This document shows, in pieces, positions 1-6,276 of a stretch of DNA of 12,999 nucleotides. Under the pieces are notes generated by a model that ran no database searches, was not told the origin of the DNA, and saw only the letters and a list, made by a program, of their open reading frames with translations. The position numbers were made by a program, and so were the translations under genes. The DNA comes from Anaerotignum sp. (lineage in GTDB: Bacteria > Bacillota > Clostridia > Lachnospirales > Anaerotignaceae). The stretch spans positions 1 to 12,999 of the forward strand of contig JAFRZQ010000072.1 of NCBI GenBank assembly GCA_017442465.1, written 5' to 3'. Numbering within the stretch: the stretch's first letter is position 1; every line of letters begins with the position of its first letter.

Positions 1-1863
1 AAGACTTCTGAAGCCATCAGCAAACTGATGGATCTGGCACCGAAAATGGCGACTGTTCTGCGAAACGGAAAGGAACAGGAGATCCCCGTGGAACAGGTGA
101 CAGTGGGCGATATCGTAATCGTTCGTCCCGGCCAGAGCATTCCCGTGGACGGCAAGATCATCGAAGGCTTCTCTGCGGTGGATGAAAGTGCCATCACTGG
201 TGAATCCATCCCTGTAGACAAGCAGGTCGGCGATATGGTCATCGGCGCAACAGTGAATAAAACAGGCTTCTTCAAAATGGAAGCTACCCGCGTCGGCAAT
301 GATACCACGCTTTCTCAGATCATCTCTCTGGTAGAAGAAGCCAGTGCATCCAAAGCACCTATCGCCAAACTGGCGGATACAGTCAGCGGCATTTTTGTAC
401 CCGTGGTCATCACCATTGCCATCATCGCAACTATCGTCTGGATGTTCGTTGGTCAGCCCTTCTCCTTTGCGCTTTCCATCGGCATCGCCGTACTTGTCAT
501 CTCCTGCCCCTGTGCATTGGGCCTGGCAACACCTACGGCCATCATGGTAGGTACAGGCAAAGGTGCAGAATACGGCATCCTTGTGAAATCCGCAGAAAGT
601 CTGGAGATCGCCCATAAAATCGACACTGTTGTTCTGGATAAAACAGGCACATTAACAGAAGGTCACCCCGTGGTGACGGATGTACTGCCTGCCCCCGGCG
701 TGCTGAGAAATCCCTTCCTGCGTATGGCGGCTTCCATCGAAGCATTGTCCGAACATCCCCTTGCGGAAGCCATCGTAAAACACGCTGAAGCAGCCGAAAT
801 CAGCCCGAACAATGCAGAAAACCTGCTGGCGACCGCCGGTCAGGGCATTGAAGCCGACGTGAGCGGCAGGCATATCCTGGGCGGCAACCTGAAAATGATG
901 CAGGAGAGAAATATCGACCTGAAAGGCTTTGAAGAAAAAGCCATCCAGCTGGCGGAAGAAGGCAAAACGCCTCTGTTCTTCGCAGAAGGCAAAAAATTCC
1001 TGGGCATACTGGGTCTGGCAGATACATTGAAGCCTACCAGCAAGGACGCCGTCGACGCCTTTCATAAAATGGGCATTGACGTCATCATGCTGACGGGGGA
1101 TAATAAACGTACCGCAAACGCCATCGCAGAAAAACTGGGCATCCACGCCATTGCGGAGGTTCTGCCGCAGGATAAGGAAATGGAAGTACGCAGACTGCAG
1201 GAAAGCGGCAAAAAAGTTGCCATGATCGGCGACGGCATCAACGATGCACCCGCCCTGACAAGAGCCGATGTGGGCATCGCCATTGGCGCAGGTACAGACG
1301 TTGCCATGGAATCCGCTGACATCGTACTGATGAAGAGCGACCTGCTGGACGCAGTGACAGCGGTTCAGCTGAGCCACGCTACCATCAAAAACATCAAGCA
1401 GAACCTGTTCTGGGCGTTCTTCTACAACAGCTGCGGTATCCCTCTGGCGGCAGGGGTATTCTTTAGCACATTTGGCTGGAAACTGAATCCTATGTTCGCA
1501 GCAGCGGCTATGAGCTTCAGCTCCTTCTTTGTTGTATCCAACGCCCTGCGACTGAAACTGTTCAAACCCACACATCACGAACTCTACGCTGCAAGAGCGG
1601 CGCAAGTAATAAATGAAAAAGAAAACGAAATTATTCCAGATGAGGAGGAAATCATTATGAAAAAAGTACTGAAAATCGAAGGCATGATGTGCCATCACTG
1701 CACAGGCAGAGTAGACAAAGCCCTGAACGAAATGGACGGCGTAAAAGCAACTGTTTCCCTGGAAGGCAAGTCCGCAGAAGTGGAACTGTCCAAAGAAATC
1801 AGCGATGAAGAACTGGTAAAAGTGGTAACAGACGCTGGCTACGAAGTCGTAGATATCATTTGA
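1..1863 (+). CDS. copA: Cu+-exporting P-type ATPase with C-terminal HMA domain (5' end missing)
   Basis: Inner-membrane P1B-1 ATPase that exports Cu+ from the cytoplasm using ATP. The frame is open from base 1 (KTSEAISKLM...), so the true start and the N-terminal HMA and first membrane segments lie before the window. Visible in order: actuator-domain TGES (196-207), the metal-binding CPC of the channel helix (505-513), the phosphorylated Asp of DKTGT (from 637), the HP pair (754-759), hinge GDGIND (1228-1245), then the last two membrane helices with a YN pair and an MSxSS motif, both typical of Cu+ pumps. After a short acidic linker comes an HMA domain with GMMCHHC (1681-1701). The order ATPase-then-HMA is a fusion of pump and CopZ-like chaperone. 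The linker DNA contains a full Shine-Dalgarno and ATG (separate entry). Silver transport is possible; copper is more likely from the motifs. Confidence 0.95.
   Translation, partial: KTSEAISKLMDLAPKMATVLRNGKEQEIPVEQVTVGDIVIVRPGQSIPVDGKIIEGFSAVDESAITGESIPVDKQVGDMVIGATVNKTGFFKMEATRVGNDTTLSQIISLVEEASASKAPIAKLADTVSGIFVPVVITIAIIATIVWMFVGQPFSFALSIGIAVLVISCPCALGLATPTAIMVGTGKGAEYGILVKSAESLEIAHKIDTVVLDKTGTLTEGHPVVTDVLPAPGVLRNPFLRMAASIEALSEHPLAEAIVKHAEAAEISPNNAENLLATAGQGIEADVSGRHILGGNLKMMQERNIDLKGFEEKAIQLAEEGKTPLFFAEGKKFLGILGLADTLKPTSKDAVDAFHKMGIDVIMLTGDNKRTANAIAEKLGIHAIAEVLPQDKEMEVRRLQESGKKVAMIGDGINDAPALTRADVGIAIGAGTDVAMESADIVLMKSDLLDAVTAVQLSHATIKNIKQNLFWAFFYNSCGIPLAAGVFFSTFGWKLNPMFAAAAMSFSSFFVVSNALRLKLFKPTHHELYAARAAQVINEKENEIIPDEEEIIMKKVLKIEGMMCHHCTGRVDKALNEMDGVKATVSLEGKSAEVELSKEISDEELVKVVTDAGYEVVDII
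1642..1648 (+). promoter_or_regulatory. Internal Shine-Dalgarno inside copA
   Basis: GAGGAGG lies 8 nt before an in-frame ATG (1657) inside the copA reading frame. It encodes part of the acidic linker (DEEEII). Tandem stops TAATAA (1607-1612) lie just upstream in frame 2, as if an older copA ended there. Confidence 0.6.
1657..1863 (+). CDS. copZ: Possible internally initiated CopZ-like copper chaperone
   Basis: Within the copA frame, ATG at 1657 begins a 68-residue stretch (MKKVLKIEGMMCHHC...) that is a complete CopZ/HMA fold in length: one ferredoxin-like beta-alpha-beta-beta-alpha-beta unit with the MxCxxC-type Cu+ site at residues 9-15. It is preceded by GAGGAGG 8 nt upstream of the ATG, as strong as the site of any real gene here. 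Known CopZ proteins are about 68-70 residues and carry Cu+ to CopA. I infer that a free chaperone may be made from the same message in addition to the fused domain. The site could instead be a leftover from formerly separate genes, with no remaining function. Confidence 0.5.
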   Translation: MKKVLKIEGMMCHHCTGRVDKALNEMDGVKATVSLEGKSAEVELSKEISDEELVKVVTDAGYEVVDII

Positions 1864-1867
1864 TTTC

Positions 1868-2040
1868 GTAGGGCGCTGCCCTACAACCCGGCAGGGAAAC
1901 CATTTCCATGCACCCTGATACGCAAAAGCATCCGCTTTTGCAAATGGGGGTCAAGCATTGCGGCAACGCCGCTAGCCTAAGGGCAAAGCCCCAATGGGGG
2001 AATCATTCCCCTTGTGGGAGTTTGAGGGTGAAACCCTCAT
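1868..2040 (-). repeat. Modular hairpin repeat, copy A
   Basis: A non-coding stretch after copA made of short palindromes. They are GTAGGGC/GCT/GCCCTAC (1868-1884), GCAAAAGC/ATCC/GCTTTTGC (1922-1941), GCGGC/AAC/GCCGC (1960-1972), GGGGAA/TCA/TTCCCC (1997-2011) and TGAGGGT/GAA/ACCCTCA (2023-2039). Read on the minus strand, their order matches copy B at 3129-3263: hairpin, ACTCCCAC, G/C-rich hairpin, GCAAAA-stem hairpin, then GTRGGGCAGCGCCCYAC. A 15-mer (2014-2028) is the reverse complement of 3141-3155, and the 17-mer TTTTGCAAATGGGGGTC (1936-1952) recurs directly at 3205-3221. Probably a dispersed REP- or MITE-like family; no protein is encoded. Confidence 0.7.
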
Positions 2041-2074
2041 AAAAATAGCCTCCAAGCGTGTTTTTGAAGGAGTA

Positions 2075-2110
2075 TGAGGAAACTTTTCACAAGTGAAAAA
2101 AGTTTCCTCA
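2075..2110. other. Long A/T-rich hairpin downstream of copA
   Basis: TGAGGAAACTTTT (2075-2087) pairs perfectly with 2098-2110. The stem extends by CAC/GTG after a two-base bulge, leaving a tiny loop. No U-run follows directly, but the next hairpin, starting about 5 bases later, is a true terminator. It may help fold or protect the copA 3' end. Confidence 0.5.
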
Positions 2111-2112
2111 CT

Positions 2113-2145
2113 AAAAAAGGTGCTGACAACCGTCAGCACCTTTTT
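2113..2145. terminator. Bidirectional terminator between copA and dusB
   Basis: A-run, GGTGCTGAC (2119-2127), loop AACC, GTCAGCACC (2132-2140), then T-run. The 9-bp G/C-rich stem has U-runs on both sides, so it can end copA (+) and dusB (-), which converge here. The dusB stop codon is 2 bases away. Confidence 0.92.
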
Positions 2146-2147
2146 GC

Positions 2148-3113
2148 TTACTTATGACTTTCCAGATACCCTCTCAGCAGGCTTTCCAGTTCCGCCCTGT
2201 TTTCTGCATAATTCAGTTTCCCACGCAGTTCCGCCGCACCGGGCATCCCTTTCATATACCACGCCATATGCTTTCTCATTTCACGGACACCAATATATTC
2301 GCCTTTATAGTCAATCAGCATCTGGGCATGACGCAGTGCCTTTTCCACACGTTCTTCCGCTGTGGGTTCAGGCAGAAGTTCTCCTGTCTGCAGATAATGC
2401 AGGATGCGCTTGAAGATCCAGGGATTCCCCTGGGCACCTCTACCGACCATAATGGCATCACAGCCGGTATGCTCCAAGAGATTTTTCGCATCCTGGGGTG
2501 TAAATACATCACCATTGCCGATGACAGGAATATTTACCGCAGCCTTCACCTGCTTGATGATATCCCAGTCCGCCTTGCCGCTATAGTACTGTTCCCTTGT
2601 TCTGCCATGAACGGCCACAGCAGATGCACCATTTGCCTCGGCAATTTTTGCAATTTCCACTGCATTCACATGGTCATCATCAAAGCCCTTACGGAATTTG
2701 ATAGTCACAGGCTTGGACTGGCTTTCCACCAGAGATTTCACGATTTTCCCCACCAGTTCAGGGGTTTTCATCAGGCAAGAGCCTTCGCCGTTCTTTACGA
2801 TCTTCGGCGCAGGGCAGCCCATATTTACATCGATGATATCGATGGGATACTGCTCAATTTTCTTCGCCATCGCCCCCAGAATTTCAGGATCGGAGCCAAA
2901 CAGCTGCACCGCCACAGGGCGTTCTTTGGGGTCGATCTCCAAGAGTTCTGTTGTGTTTTTGTTATCGTATAAAATGCCTTTGGCACTGACCATTTCGGAA
3001 TAAACCAGACCACAGCCCATTTCCTTGCACAGGATACGGAAAGGCAGGTCTGTTACACCAGCCATAGGCGCCAGAAAGACGTTATTTTCTAATTCTAAAT
3101 TCCCAATTTTCAT
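2148..3113 (-). CDS. dusB: tRNA-dihydrouridine synthase B
   Basis: FMN- and NADPH-dependent enzyme that reduces specific uridines in tRNA to dihydrouridine. The 321-residue protein begins MKIGNLELEN and follows the DusB/NifR3 pattern: FMN barrel entry LAPMAGVTD (14-22), catalytic Cys100 in NMGCP, FMN/RNA-contact Lys139 in TIKFR, VHGRTREQYYSG (168-179), GNGD (199-202), GRGAQGNPW, and a C-terminal helical tRNA-recognition domain with HMAWYMKG. Full length for the family. ATG at 3113 has AAAGGAG 8 bases upstream. The gene is bracketed by hairpin repeats A and B in inverted orientation and by terminators on both sides, so it is probably its own transcript, though no clear promoter is visible upstream. 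Confidence 0.96.
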   Translation of the reverse strand: MKIGNLELENNVFLAPMAGVTDLPFRILCKEMGCGLVYSEMVSAKGILYDNKNTTELLEIDPKERPVAVQLFGSDPEILGAMAKKIEQYPIDIIDVNMGCPAPKIVKNGEGSCLMKTPELVGKIVKSLVESQSKPVTIKFRKGFDDDHVNAVEIAKIAEANGASAVAVHGRTREQYYSGKADWDIIKQVKAAVNIPVIGNGDVFTPQDAKNLLEHTGCDAIMVGRGAQGNPWIFKRILHYLQTGELLPEPTAEERVEKALRHAQMLIDYKGEYIGVREMRKHMAWYMKGMPGAAELRGKLNYAENRAELESLLRGYLESHK

Positions 3114-3128
3114 GAATTGTCTCCTTTC

Positions 3129-3263
3129 TTGAGGGCGTTGCCCTCAAACTCCCACTTAGGGGGTCACCCCCTAAGAACCCGAGACCGCAAAACCATATAC
3201 ATGGTTTTGCAAATGGGGGTCTTGGGTATCATACCCCAGCGGGGAAGTGGGGCAGCGCCCCAC
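3129..3263 (+). repeat. Modular hairpin repeat, copy B
   Basis: A non-coding array just upstream of the dusB ribosome binding site. Stems are TTGAGGGC/GTT/GCCCTCAA (3129-3147), TTAGGGGG/TCA/CCCCCTAA (3156-3174), GCAAAACCAT/ATAC/ATGGTTTTGC (3187-3210), GGGTA/TCA/TACCC (about 3224-3236) and GTGGGGC/AGC/GCCCCAC (3247-3263). It shares module order with the reverse complement of copy A, while the GCAAAA-stem segment is flipped. Stem bases differ between copies in paired fashion, for example GTAGGGC/GCCCTAC against GTGGGGC/GCCCCAC. The first hairpin abuts the dusB Shine-Dalgarno and may affect its access. Confidence 0.7.
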
Positions 3264-3273
3264 GGGCTTAAGG

Positions 3274-3302
3274 AAAAAAACAGACGATATTCTCGTCTGT
3301 TT
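3274..3302 (-). terminator. Terminator of the pantothenate operon
   Basis: On the minus strand AAACAGACGA (3302-3293 side) pairs with TCGTCTGTTT across a 5-nt loop and runs into a U-tract (A-run 3274-3280). It sits 5 bases after the downstream coaX stop codon. It is a good rho-independent terminator for coaX and separates it from dusB. Confidence 0.88.
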
Positions 3303-3307
3303 CTATT

Positions 3308-4075
3308 TTATTTATTCTTTTCATACAGAATACGCAGGCCTTTCAATGTCAGCACAGGATCCAGCACATCAAAAATTTCGTTATTGGGATCGATGACCTT
3401 CGCCAGGCCACCTGTAGCAATGACCTTCATATCGGGCATGTTCAGGTCTTTCTTGAACTTCTCGATGATGTATTTTGTCTGACCGATATGTCCCAGCACC
3501 AGACCCGCCTGCAGGCTGTCTACGGTGTTTTTCGCAATGATAGACTTCGGTGTTTTGATCTCGATCTTAGGCAGCTGCGCCGCTTTCTGATACAATGCAT
3601 CCGCACAAGAAGAGATACCCGGTGTGATAAAACCTGTAATAAACTCATTCTTTTCATTGATCACATCAAAGGTATTGGCTGTGCCATAGTCAATGACGAT
3701 AGCAGGGCCGCCGTAAATTTCATTGGCTGCCACCAGATCAACGATCCTGTCCGCACCGACAGATCTGGGATCATCACGCTTTACAACGATGCCTGTTTTC
3801 ATGCCAACGCTTACGATCATGGGCTCAATATGAAAATATCTGCGGATCCCCTGGGTCAGGGAATACATGATATCAGGTACAACAGAAGAAATAATAACTG
3901 CTTCCACATCCTTTGCATCCACACCTTCTGCATCAAAGAGACCATGGATAAACATACCGGTCTCATCAGCCGTGCGATTGCCGCCGGTGGTCATTCTCCA
4001 GCAGTTGACCAGTTCTTCCCCGTCGTATAAACCTAAAACAAAGTTGGTGTTCCCAACATCGATTACCAAAAGCAT
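3308..4075 (-). CDS. coaX: Type III pantothenate kinase, downstream paralogue
   Basis: Phosphorylates pantothenate with ATP, the first step of CoA synthesis; cytoplasmic, normally a dimer of ASKHA fold needing a monovalent cation. The 255-residue protein has phosphate-1 motif DVGNTN (6-11, with Asp6), RTADETG (34-40), GADRIV (107-112, catalytic-type Asp109), phosphate-2 motif DYGTANTFD (129-137), TGFITPGI (147-154) and TGGL (221-224). The usual phosphate-2 form is D(F/Y)GTATTFD, so N134 replaces a Thr. The ATG at 4075 has AGGAGG 7 bases upstream. Only 15 bases separate it from the second kinase gene upstream, so they are co-transcribed. Full length and no breaks; likely active but untested. 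Confidence 0.93.
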   Translation of the reverse strand: MLLVIDVGNTNFVLGLYDGEELVNCWRMTTGGNRTADETGMFIHGLFDAEGVDAKDVEAVIISSVVPDIMYSLTQGIRRYFHIEPMIVSVGMKTGIVVKRDDPRSVGADRIVDLVAANEIYGGPAIVIDYGTANTFDVINEKNEFITGFITPGISSCADALYQKAAQLPKIEIKTPKSIIAKNTVDSLQAGLVLGHIGQTKYIIEKFKKDLNMPDMKVIATGGLAKVIDPNNEIFDVLDPVLTLKGLRILYEKNK

Positions 4076-4090
4076 CTGCTTTCCTCCTAC

Positions 4091-4870
4091 TTAACGGCGA
4101 CCTTTGTTCTTTTCGTAAATCAGACGCAGACCTTTCAGCGCCAGAACAGGGTCGTATACATCAAAAATTTCGCTGTCTTCCTCGTGGATCACTCTGCCCA
4201 GCCCCCCTGTGGCAATAACCTTCATATCAGGGCAGCCAAAATGCTTTCTGATCTCATCGATAATAAATCTCGCTTCGCCGATATGACCGAATACCAGGCC
4301 CGCCTGCATGCTTTCCACCGTATTTTTGGTGACTACACTGCCGGGGCTTACGATTTCAAACTTGGGCAGATTCGCTGCCTTCTGATACAGGGCATCCGCA
4401 CAGGTCTGAAGCCCGGGAGCTGTGATGCCTGTCATAAATTCACCCTTTTCACTGACAACGTCAAAAGTTGTGGCTGTGCTGTAGTCTACCACGATAGCCG
4501 GTCCACCGTAGATTTCATAGGCCGCCACCAGATTTACGATACGGTCTGTGCCCATTTCCTTAGGATTTTCCATGCGCAGGTTGATACCTGTCTTGATACC
4601 GGCACGCACCACGATCGGATCTTTTTTCAGAAATTTTTTGATACCATTCAGTGTGGAATACATTACATTGGGCACAACGGAAGATACGATCACCGCTTCG
4701 ATATCACTGACAGAAACATCAGAATACTGGAACAGATTGCGGATCATCAGACCCGTTTCATCGGCGGTACGCCCGCTCTGGGTGGAAAGACGCCAGTTTG
4801 CGATCAGTTTGTCCCCGTCGAACACGCCAAAAACCATATTTGTATTACCCACATCGATTACCAATAACAT
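4091..4870 (-). CDS. coaX: Type III pantothenate kinase, upstream paralogue
   Basis: Second complete CoaX in tandem; 259 residues, same role in CoA synthesis. It aligns without gaps to the downstream copy for most of its length; in blocks 1-40, 107-140 and 141-190 I count 84 of 124 identical residues. Motifs: DVGNTN (6-11), RTADETG (34-40), GTDRIVNLVAA (107-117), DYSTATTFD (129-137), MTGITAPGL (146-154), KNTVES, ATGGLGRVI. Here Ser131 replaces the Gly of the phosphate-2 motif and APGL replaces the usual PGI, so this copy deviates at different positions from its sister. ATG at 4870 has AGGAG 7 bases upstream. It follows the probable pantothenate transporter gene, with a weak hairpin between them. 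The two could form a mixed dimer or differ in activity; this is inference. Confidence 0.93.
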   Translation of the reverse strand: MLLVIDVGNTNMVFGVFDGDKLIANWRLSTQSGRTADETGLMIRNLFQYSDVSVSDIEAVIVSSVVPNVMYSTLNGIKKFLKKDPIVVRAGIKTGINLRMENPKEMGTDRIVNLVAAYEIYGGPAIVVDYSTATTFDVVSEKGEFMTGITAPGLQTCADALYQKAANLPKFEIVSPGSVVTKNTVESMQAGLVFGHIGEARFIIDEIRKHFGCPDMKVIATGGLGRVIHEEDSEIFDVYDPVLALKGLRLIYEKNKGRR

Positions 4871-4902
4871 AAGCCTTCTCCTATTCGGAATGATATATTC
4901 GA

Positions 4903-4918
4903 AAAAGCATCTGCTTTC
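4903..4918. repeat. Palindromic 16-bp repeat upstream of coaX (also 4068-4083)
   Basis: AAAAGCATCTGCTTTC occurs here and at 4068-4083, where it overlaps the start of the downstream coaX. Its core AAAGCA/TC/TGCTTT is a perfect palindrome. On the minus strand both read GAAAGCAGATGCTTTT; here that opens a 9-codon frame (MLFRIYHSE) whose stop (4881-4883) touches the coaX Shine-Dalgarno. A near-identical 15-mer is at 1924-1938 in repeat A. Confidence 0.5.
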
Positions 4919-4928
4919 TCATTGGAAA

Positions 4929-4951
4929 CGGCGCAAGAACATCCTGCGCCG
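4929..4951 (-). other. Hairpin between transporter gene and coaX
   Basis: CGGCGCA (4929-4935) pairs with TGCGCCG (4945-4951) across a 9-nt loop. On the minus strand it is followed by only three U, so it is at most a weak or partial terminator. It may adjust the ratio of transporter to kinase message. Confidence 0.45.
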
Positions 4952-4969
4952 CATGCATTTCTATGTAAC

Positions 4970-5653
4970 TTAAACTACTTTTTTGTATAATGTTCTGCTG
5001 ACAGCCTTGGAAACGATACCGCCGGCAATACAGCTTGCAGGCCATTCCATGGCACCATTGACACCAACGAACAGCACAACAAACAGGAAGGGATTTACAT
5101 TCCCCATTGTCTGATTGAAGCCCTGGATATACTCTGTGTTCCAGAACAGCAGGATCAGTGTGCCCATGAAGAAAACTGTATTCAGGAAGGCTGCAGAAAA
5201 ACCGCCTACAAAGTAGCACACTGTTTTCTTCTTATCCAGTTTGGATACCAGCAGGAAGATCACGCCTGTCACAAAGCCCATCAGGATTCTGGTAGGGATA
5301 CACAGCAGAAATGTGTGCACAGGGCTGATGCTGAACAGCATCGCACTGAAGGGAGATGCACCTGTCAAAGCCTGATAGAAGCTTGTTGCACCAAAGATGA
5401 AACCCAGCCATGCACCTGCCTTGGGGCCCATCAGCATGGCACCGATACCTACAGGGATCATCATCAGGGAAATATCCAGACCAAAGGTATGGAAATAGCC
5501 CAAAGGTGTAAATGCCATCAGAAGCAGGACACCTGTCAGAAGCCCCAGTGTTGCCAGATCTTTTACAGACATGCCTTTTTTCTTCGCTGTCACTGTTGTT
5601 GCCTTCACTTCTTTTGTTTCTTCAGCAACTGTTTTTGTTTCTACTTCGCTCAT
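4970..5653 (-). CDS. panT: ECF transporter S component, probable pantothenate transporter
   Basis: Membrane substrate-binding subunit of an energy-coupling-factor vitamin transporter, which works with the shared EcfT and EcfA1/A2 subunits (not in this window). The 227-residue protein has a charged N-terminal tail (residues 1-31), then about six hydrophobic segments (roughly 35-52, 58-76, 80-95, 103-137, 145-170, 189-214) and a short basic tail, a usual size and layout for S components. The substrate is inferred from context: the next two genes are pantothenate kinases, which would trap imported pantothenate. I chose ATG 5653 (MSEVETK) because AAAGGAG lies 10 bases upstream. The frame stays open further upstream to a TTG at 5827, but that part is the leader and has no fitting ribosome binding site. 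Pantothenate specificity is probable, not shown. Confidence 0.85.
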   Translation of the reverse strand: MSEVETKTVAEETKEVKATTVTAKKKGMSVKDLATLGLLTGVLLLMAFTPLGYFHTFGLDISLMMIPVGIGAMLMGPKAGAWLGFIFGATSFYQALTGASPFSAMLFSISPVHTFLLCIPTRILMGFVTGVIFLLVSKLDKKKTVCYFVGGFSAAFLNTVFFMGTLILLFWNTEYIQGFNQTMGNVNPFLFVVLFVGVNGAMEWPASCIAGGIVSKAVSRTLYKKVV

Positions 5654-5829
5654 TTTGAAATAGCTCCTTTCATTCTCATTCATCTCTTTCGCCCCATCCC
5701 GAGGCGACCCGATATAAGATGAAATAATAAAGTTACCGCGCCGTCCTTTTGGAGAGATGATATCATGCCTGCCCACATCCCGTGGGTCATGCCAACTTCT
5801 TCCCGTGTTTCCGCCATTCTTACGCAATC
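5654..5829 (-). promoter_or_regulatory. Long structured leader of the panT-coaX-coaX transcript
   Basis: From the predicted start near 5829 to the panT ATG is about 175 nt. On the minus strand it can form CCCAC/GGGAT/GTGGG (5772-5786) and CGCCTC/GGGAT/GGGGCG (5690-5706), two hairpins with identical GGGAT loops, plus a self-complementary ATGATATCAT (5757-5766). I cannot match it to a named riboswitch class. A vitamin-responsive element would make sense here, but that is inference. Confidence 0.4.
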
Positions 5830-5835
5830 ACATAC

Positions 5836-5863
5836 ATTATAACAAGAAATGCAGAGATTACAA
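5836..5863 (-). promoter_or_regulatory. Promoter of the panT-coaX-coaX operon
   Basis: Minus strand: -35 TTGTAA (5858-5863), 16-bp spacer, -10 TATAAT (5836-5841) with an extended TGn just before it. This is a strong SigA-type promoter. A transcription start near 5829 is predicted. Confidence 0.8.
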
Positions 5864-5900
5864 CATTTTTTTGTGATTTTTTGTTAAAAAACCAACAATT

Positions 5901-6275
5901 TTACAGGGTTTTTCCCTCTGCTGCCGCTCTGTGCATCAGTTCCTGTTTCGCCAATTCGCCTTCCTTTGTAAAGAAGATCACATACCACAGTTCCATGGCA
6001 CGGAACAGTTCCAGCTCTTCCTTCTGCAGGCGTTTGATCTCCAGTTCTGCGCCGATTTCATCGAAGTCGAAATCACCTTCATGCTTCACGGTTTCAAAAT
6101 ACACATCACCGTTATCGTCAAAGCCAACAACGAATGTGCAGTTCAGTTTTTCTGCCATCATGATGCAGATCTTCTTCAGATCGTCCTTGATAGCATCAGG
6201 CAGAAATTTGAATTCCTCTTCCATGAAATATTTCTGTTCTTTATTATTGGCTGCCGCCAGTACTTTTCTTGCCAT
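5901..6275 (-). CDS. Conserved-type small protein of unknown function
   Basis: A 124-residue, acidic, soluble-looking protein with no signal peptide or membrane segment. It starts MARKVLAAANNKEQKYFMEEEF, has a predicted helical first third, a beta-rich middle (TFVVGFDDNGDVYFETV, about 48-64), and a helical end containing KRLQKEELELFRAMELWYV. I recall a DUF family of this size in Clostridia next to birA (perhaps DUF6145), but cannot confirm it. The ATG at 6275 has AGGAG 7 bases upstream, inside the end of birA, and only one base separates birA's stop from this start, so the two are translationally coupled. It is a real gene by position, ribosome site and codon pattern; its function is unknown. 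Confidence 0.85.
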   Translation of the reverse strand: MARKVLAAANNKEQKYFMEEEFKFLPDAIKDDLKKICIMMAEKLNCTFVVGFDDNGDVYFETVKHEGDFDFDEIGAELEIKRLQKEELELFRAMELWYVIFFTKEGELAKQELMHRAAAEGKTL

Positions 6276-6276
6276 A

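Noticed and set aside
652..1698. Long open frame on the minus strand opposite copA (about 348 codons)
   Set aside because: Cys/His/Gln-rich, no recognisable domain, no ribosome site, and entirely opposite well-conserved copA motifs; a shadow of codon bias.
1868..3263. CRISPR array or composite transposon around dusB
   Set aside because: Repeats are not regularly spaced and have no spacers; no transposase, terminal inverted ends or target duplications are visible, and dusB is a core gene in its usual neighbourhood.
5654..5827. N-terminal extension of the ECF protein from a TTG at 5827
   Set aside because: The TTG lies within a few bases of the predicted transcription start and has no ribosome site; the extension is not hydrophobic or family-like, whereas ATG 5653 has AAAGGAG.
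5654..5829. Assignment of the panT leader to a known riboswitch (TPP, cobalamin, ZTP, c-di-GMP, guanidine, preQ1)
   Set aside because: None of the core consensus strings of these classes that I know could be lined up; left as an unassigned structured leader.
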